A stretch of 21,735 nt of DNA. Source: a virus. Under the pieces are notes generated by a model. The model saw only the letters and a list, made by a program, of their open reading frames with translations, did no database searches and was not told the DNA's origin. The stretch covers positions 1 to 21,735 of the IMG/VR virus record IMGVR_UViG_3300033571_000199; one strand, 5' to 3'. The translations under genes were made by a program, and so were the position numbers. This document shows, one piece after another, positions 20,600 to 21,735 of the stretch (the first letter of the stretch is position 1; every line of letters starts with the position of its first letter).

Positions 20600-20745
20600 G
20601 GGTTCTCCTTTTCGGTGGTGTTCAAAAGATGCTCTCGCAATCGCTGGAGTTCATTGATGCGGTAGCGGTATTCGGCAAGCGCCTCCTGCTTGTACCTAGT
20701 CCTCAGTTCGGTTATGCGGAGGTCGATAGTCGCCACGATGTCCAT
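20542..20745 (-). CDS. Small helical protein of the replication region
   Basis: This 67-aa protein starts at ATG 20745 with AAGGAAAAATCC before it. An in-frame start further upstream (20871) would lie wholly inside the P-like gene and is unlikely. Residues 1-45 form one long charged helix (IDLRITELRTRYKQEALAEY, then RINELQRLREHLL) that looks like a coiled coil. The last 20 residues are Ser/Thr/His-rich and unstructured, and are coded in the overlap with the 74-aa gene. The start overlaps the 3' end of the helicase-loader-like gene by 50 bp. The function is unknown. Confidence 0.62.
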   Translation of the reverse strand: MDIVATIDLRITELRTRYKQEALAEYRYRINELQRLREHLLNTTEKENPCYLRNPSGLHTATTSHGS

Positions 20746-21151
20746 GGATTTTTCCTTGCATTGATTCACGGATTTTTGCCAAGCACTCTTTTGCCCTGCG
20801 ACTGTTCTGCTCCAGTTCCTCTGCTGTCCACTTTCGTTCCAGCATGGGGGTTGCAGGGGCAGTCCAAGCATGACGCATGAGTTCCATAAACTGCGGCAAA
20901 GATGGCGGCTCTATTGGTAAGGCATCCAGAACCTTCTTGATGACATCGGGGCGGTCAACATACCCGCCCAACTTCTCAGCCCAATGGTTCATGGCATTGA
21001 CCACGCCAGCATCATTGCCGTCAGGCAATACTTGCCCCGTTCTCCACATATTGAGGAACCGAGTGCCGTAGTGCCCTTGCATTGTGGCAAAGATTTTCTG
21101 CACCCAATGGTCAGGTAATCTTTTTGATGTCGAGGTCGATTGTTCGGTCAT
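20696..21151 (-). CDS. Lambda P-like helicase loader
   Basis: This 151-aa protein starts at ATG 21151, which has AAAGGAGA 8-9 nt upstream; ATG 21166 (15 nt earlier) lacks such a site. The core reads WVQKIFATMQGHYGTRFLNM, then WAEKLGGYVDRPDVIKKVLD, then PPSLPQFMELMRHA. This follows the replication protein P pattern '...F..l...yg..f...w......v...Wa..L.g.....i..gL..l....p.~lP.F..lc'. P-type proteins deliver the host replicative helicase to the origin opened by the initiator. The neighbouring DUF1376 initiator gene fits that partnership. A charged C-terminal tail (EELEQNSRRAKECLAK) may bind the helicase. It is the lambda P analogue by pattern; this was not confirmed by a search. Confidence 0.68.
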   Translation of the reverse strand: MTEQSTSTSKRLPDHWVQKIFATMQGHYGTRFLNMWRTGQVLPDGNDAGVVNAMNHWAEKLGGYVDRPDVIKKVLDALPIEPPSLPQFMELMRHAWTAPATPMLERKWTAEELEQNSRRAKECLAKIRESMQGKIHGHRGDYRPPHNRTED

Positions 21152-21735
21152 CGTGTAGTCTCCTTTCATCACCAAAAATTGCTCGGGCGGCGGCAATGTT
21201 CTTGTCCTGATATGCCGCAGGTTTATTCCTCAAGTGTTCGGCAATCCAATCTGCTTTGAACCCAACCCAACCCCGCTCACAGCAGATGCGAATTGCGTCT
21301 TCCAAAGGAATGCCAGCCTTGTTCGCTTCCCTGACCAACCCTTTGAGAGCGGTCTCCGTCATCTTGGCTTTCTTGGCTTTGCGAACTTCTAAGAAATCAG
21401 ACCAGACAGATGCAGACACCCCGTCAGGGGCAACCACCGCAGGTGGCTTTGTATTTCTTGATTCATGATTCTTGATTGATGATTCATGATTCATGATTGG
21501 TTGAGCGTCAGTGGCACGGGCGTTGAACCGAGCCTGAGCGGATGCTTTGCCAGCCCGTGACGCTTGCTCATGCTTGGCGTGGTATCGGGCAATCTCAGAA
21601 TCGCATCTCTTGTGCGTCCATGCACCAAGGGTGCCATCCATGGTGAAGAACTCGAGCATGATGCCCTTGCCCAATTCCTCAGGCACACGGCACTTGCGGA
21701 ACACCATCGACAGGTCATCGTGCGGGATGGGTCGC
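21111..21735 (-). CDS. DUF1376-type phage replication initiator (5' partial)
   Basis: The frame runs off the right edge; about 207 residues are visible, and codons upstream of the first ATG read in frame (RPIPHDDLS), so the true start is outside. The visible part has KGIMLEFFTMDGTLGAWTHKRCDSEI, split here as LEFFTMDG, then WTHKRCDSEIARYHAKHEQA, then SRAGKASAQARFNAR. These are typical of the DUF1376 N-terminal domain of phage O-like replication proteins. A repetitive linker (NHESSIKNHES) follows. The C-terminal part is WSDFLEVRKAKKAKMTETAL, then REANKAGIPLEDAI and RGWVGFKADWI, also normal for the family. The linker is coded by six 7-bp repeats that may be the origin. The stop overlaps the P-like gene by 41 bp. 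Confidence 0.78.
   Translation of the reverse strand, partial: RPIPHDDLSMVFRKCRVPEELGKGIMLEFFTMDGTLGAWTHKRCDSEIARYHAKHEQASRAGKASAQARFNARATDAQPIMNHESSIKNHESRNTKPPAVVAPDGVSASVWSDFLEVRKAKKAKMTETALKGLVREANKAGIPLEDAIRICCERGWVGFKADWIAEHLRNKPAAYQDKNIAAARAIFGDERRLHDDRTIDLDIKKIT
21459..21500 (+). repeat. Six tandem 7-bp repeats, candidate origin iterons
   Basis: TGATT recurs exactly every 7 bp at 21459, 21466, 21473, 21480, 21487 and 21494. The units are TGATTCA, TGATTCT, TGATTGA, TGATTCA, TGATTCA and TGATTGG. The stretch is A+T-rich compared with its surroundings and lies in the middle of the initiator gene. Iterons inside the initiator gene are how lambda and relatives mark their origin. Because 3 x 7 bp equals 7 codons, the protein shows a 7-residue repeat (NHESSIK / NHESRNT). 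An origin role is inferred. Confidence 0.75.

Noticed and set aside
20542-20871. Longer version of the 67-aa protein starting at 20871
   Set aside because: The extra N-terminal part lies inside the P-like gene, is Trp/Gln/Pro-rich and has no good start signal; ATG 20745 has AAGGA upstream.
1-21735. tRNA genes, CRISPR arrays, insertion sequences, integrase or attachment sites
   Set aside because: No cloverleaf-like segment, spaced repeat array, transposase-like protein or integrase motif was seen; lysogeny genes could still lie outside the window.

Overview
The window is a stretch of a dsDNA tailed-phage genome. It has siphovirus character: an HK97-fold capsid, a long tape measure, a frameshifted G/GT-type tail chaperone pair, a lambda J-like tail tip, and no sheath protein. 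The host is probably a Gram-negative, proteobacterial-type bacterium. That is inferred from the DUF1376-plus-lambda-P replication pair, the Ref-type nuclease and the three-TM holin; the sequence does not identify a species. No integrase, repressor, tRNA gene or CRISPR array is visible. Terminase, portal and protease genes presumably lie to the left of the window.

Layout. Positions 1-19322 are one late block on the plus strand. (a) Head and connector: the tail end of a capsid-like gene, a full capsid gene that is its paralogue, a gp6-like connector, a head-closure protein and a tail-terminator-like protein (1-2582). (b) Tail tube and assembly: the major tail protein followed by a strong terminator, a small unknown protein, the chaperone pair with an A9 slippery run, an HK97-gp10-like protein in an unusual place, and the tape measure (2621-7306). 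(c) Tail tip: two minor tail proteins, a GNAT-like acetyltransferase and a 1124-aa J-like protein whose N-terminus looks like a signal peptide (7311-12367). (d) Adsorption module: a tail-collar protein; a sigma70-like promoter overlapping an inverted repeat and an 18-codon micro-ORF; two small structural proteins; two large fibres with related N-termini; and a fibre assembly chaperone (12377-18179). (e) Lysis: a one-TM membrane protein, a three-TM holin and an M15-type peptidase endolysin (18191-19322).

Positions 19285-21735 are an early block on the minus strand, tightly overlapped and convergent with the late block. In transcription order it holds a DUF1376-type replication initiator that runs off the right edge, a lambda P-like helicase loader, three small proteins (67, 74 and 40 aa), a 113-aa conserved phage protein, a PD-(D/E)XK-like nuclease and a Ref-like HNH nuclease. 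Six head-to-tail 7-bp repeats lie inside the initiator gene, in the position where lambda keeps its origin iterons inside gene O, so they are a candidate origin.

Together the plus-strand genes build and release the virion and the minus-strand genes copy and recombine the DNA. Coding density is very high: 4-bp ATGA stop/start overlaps are common and no gene-free stretch exceeds about 100 bp. The features most worth a second look are the tandem capsid genes, the iteron-like array, the promoter/inverted-repeat/micro-ORF locus, the signal-peptide-like start of the tail tip protein and the relocated gp10-like gene.
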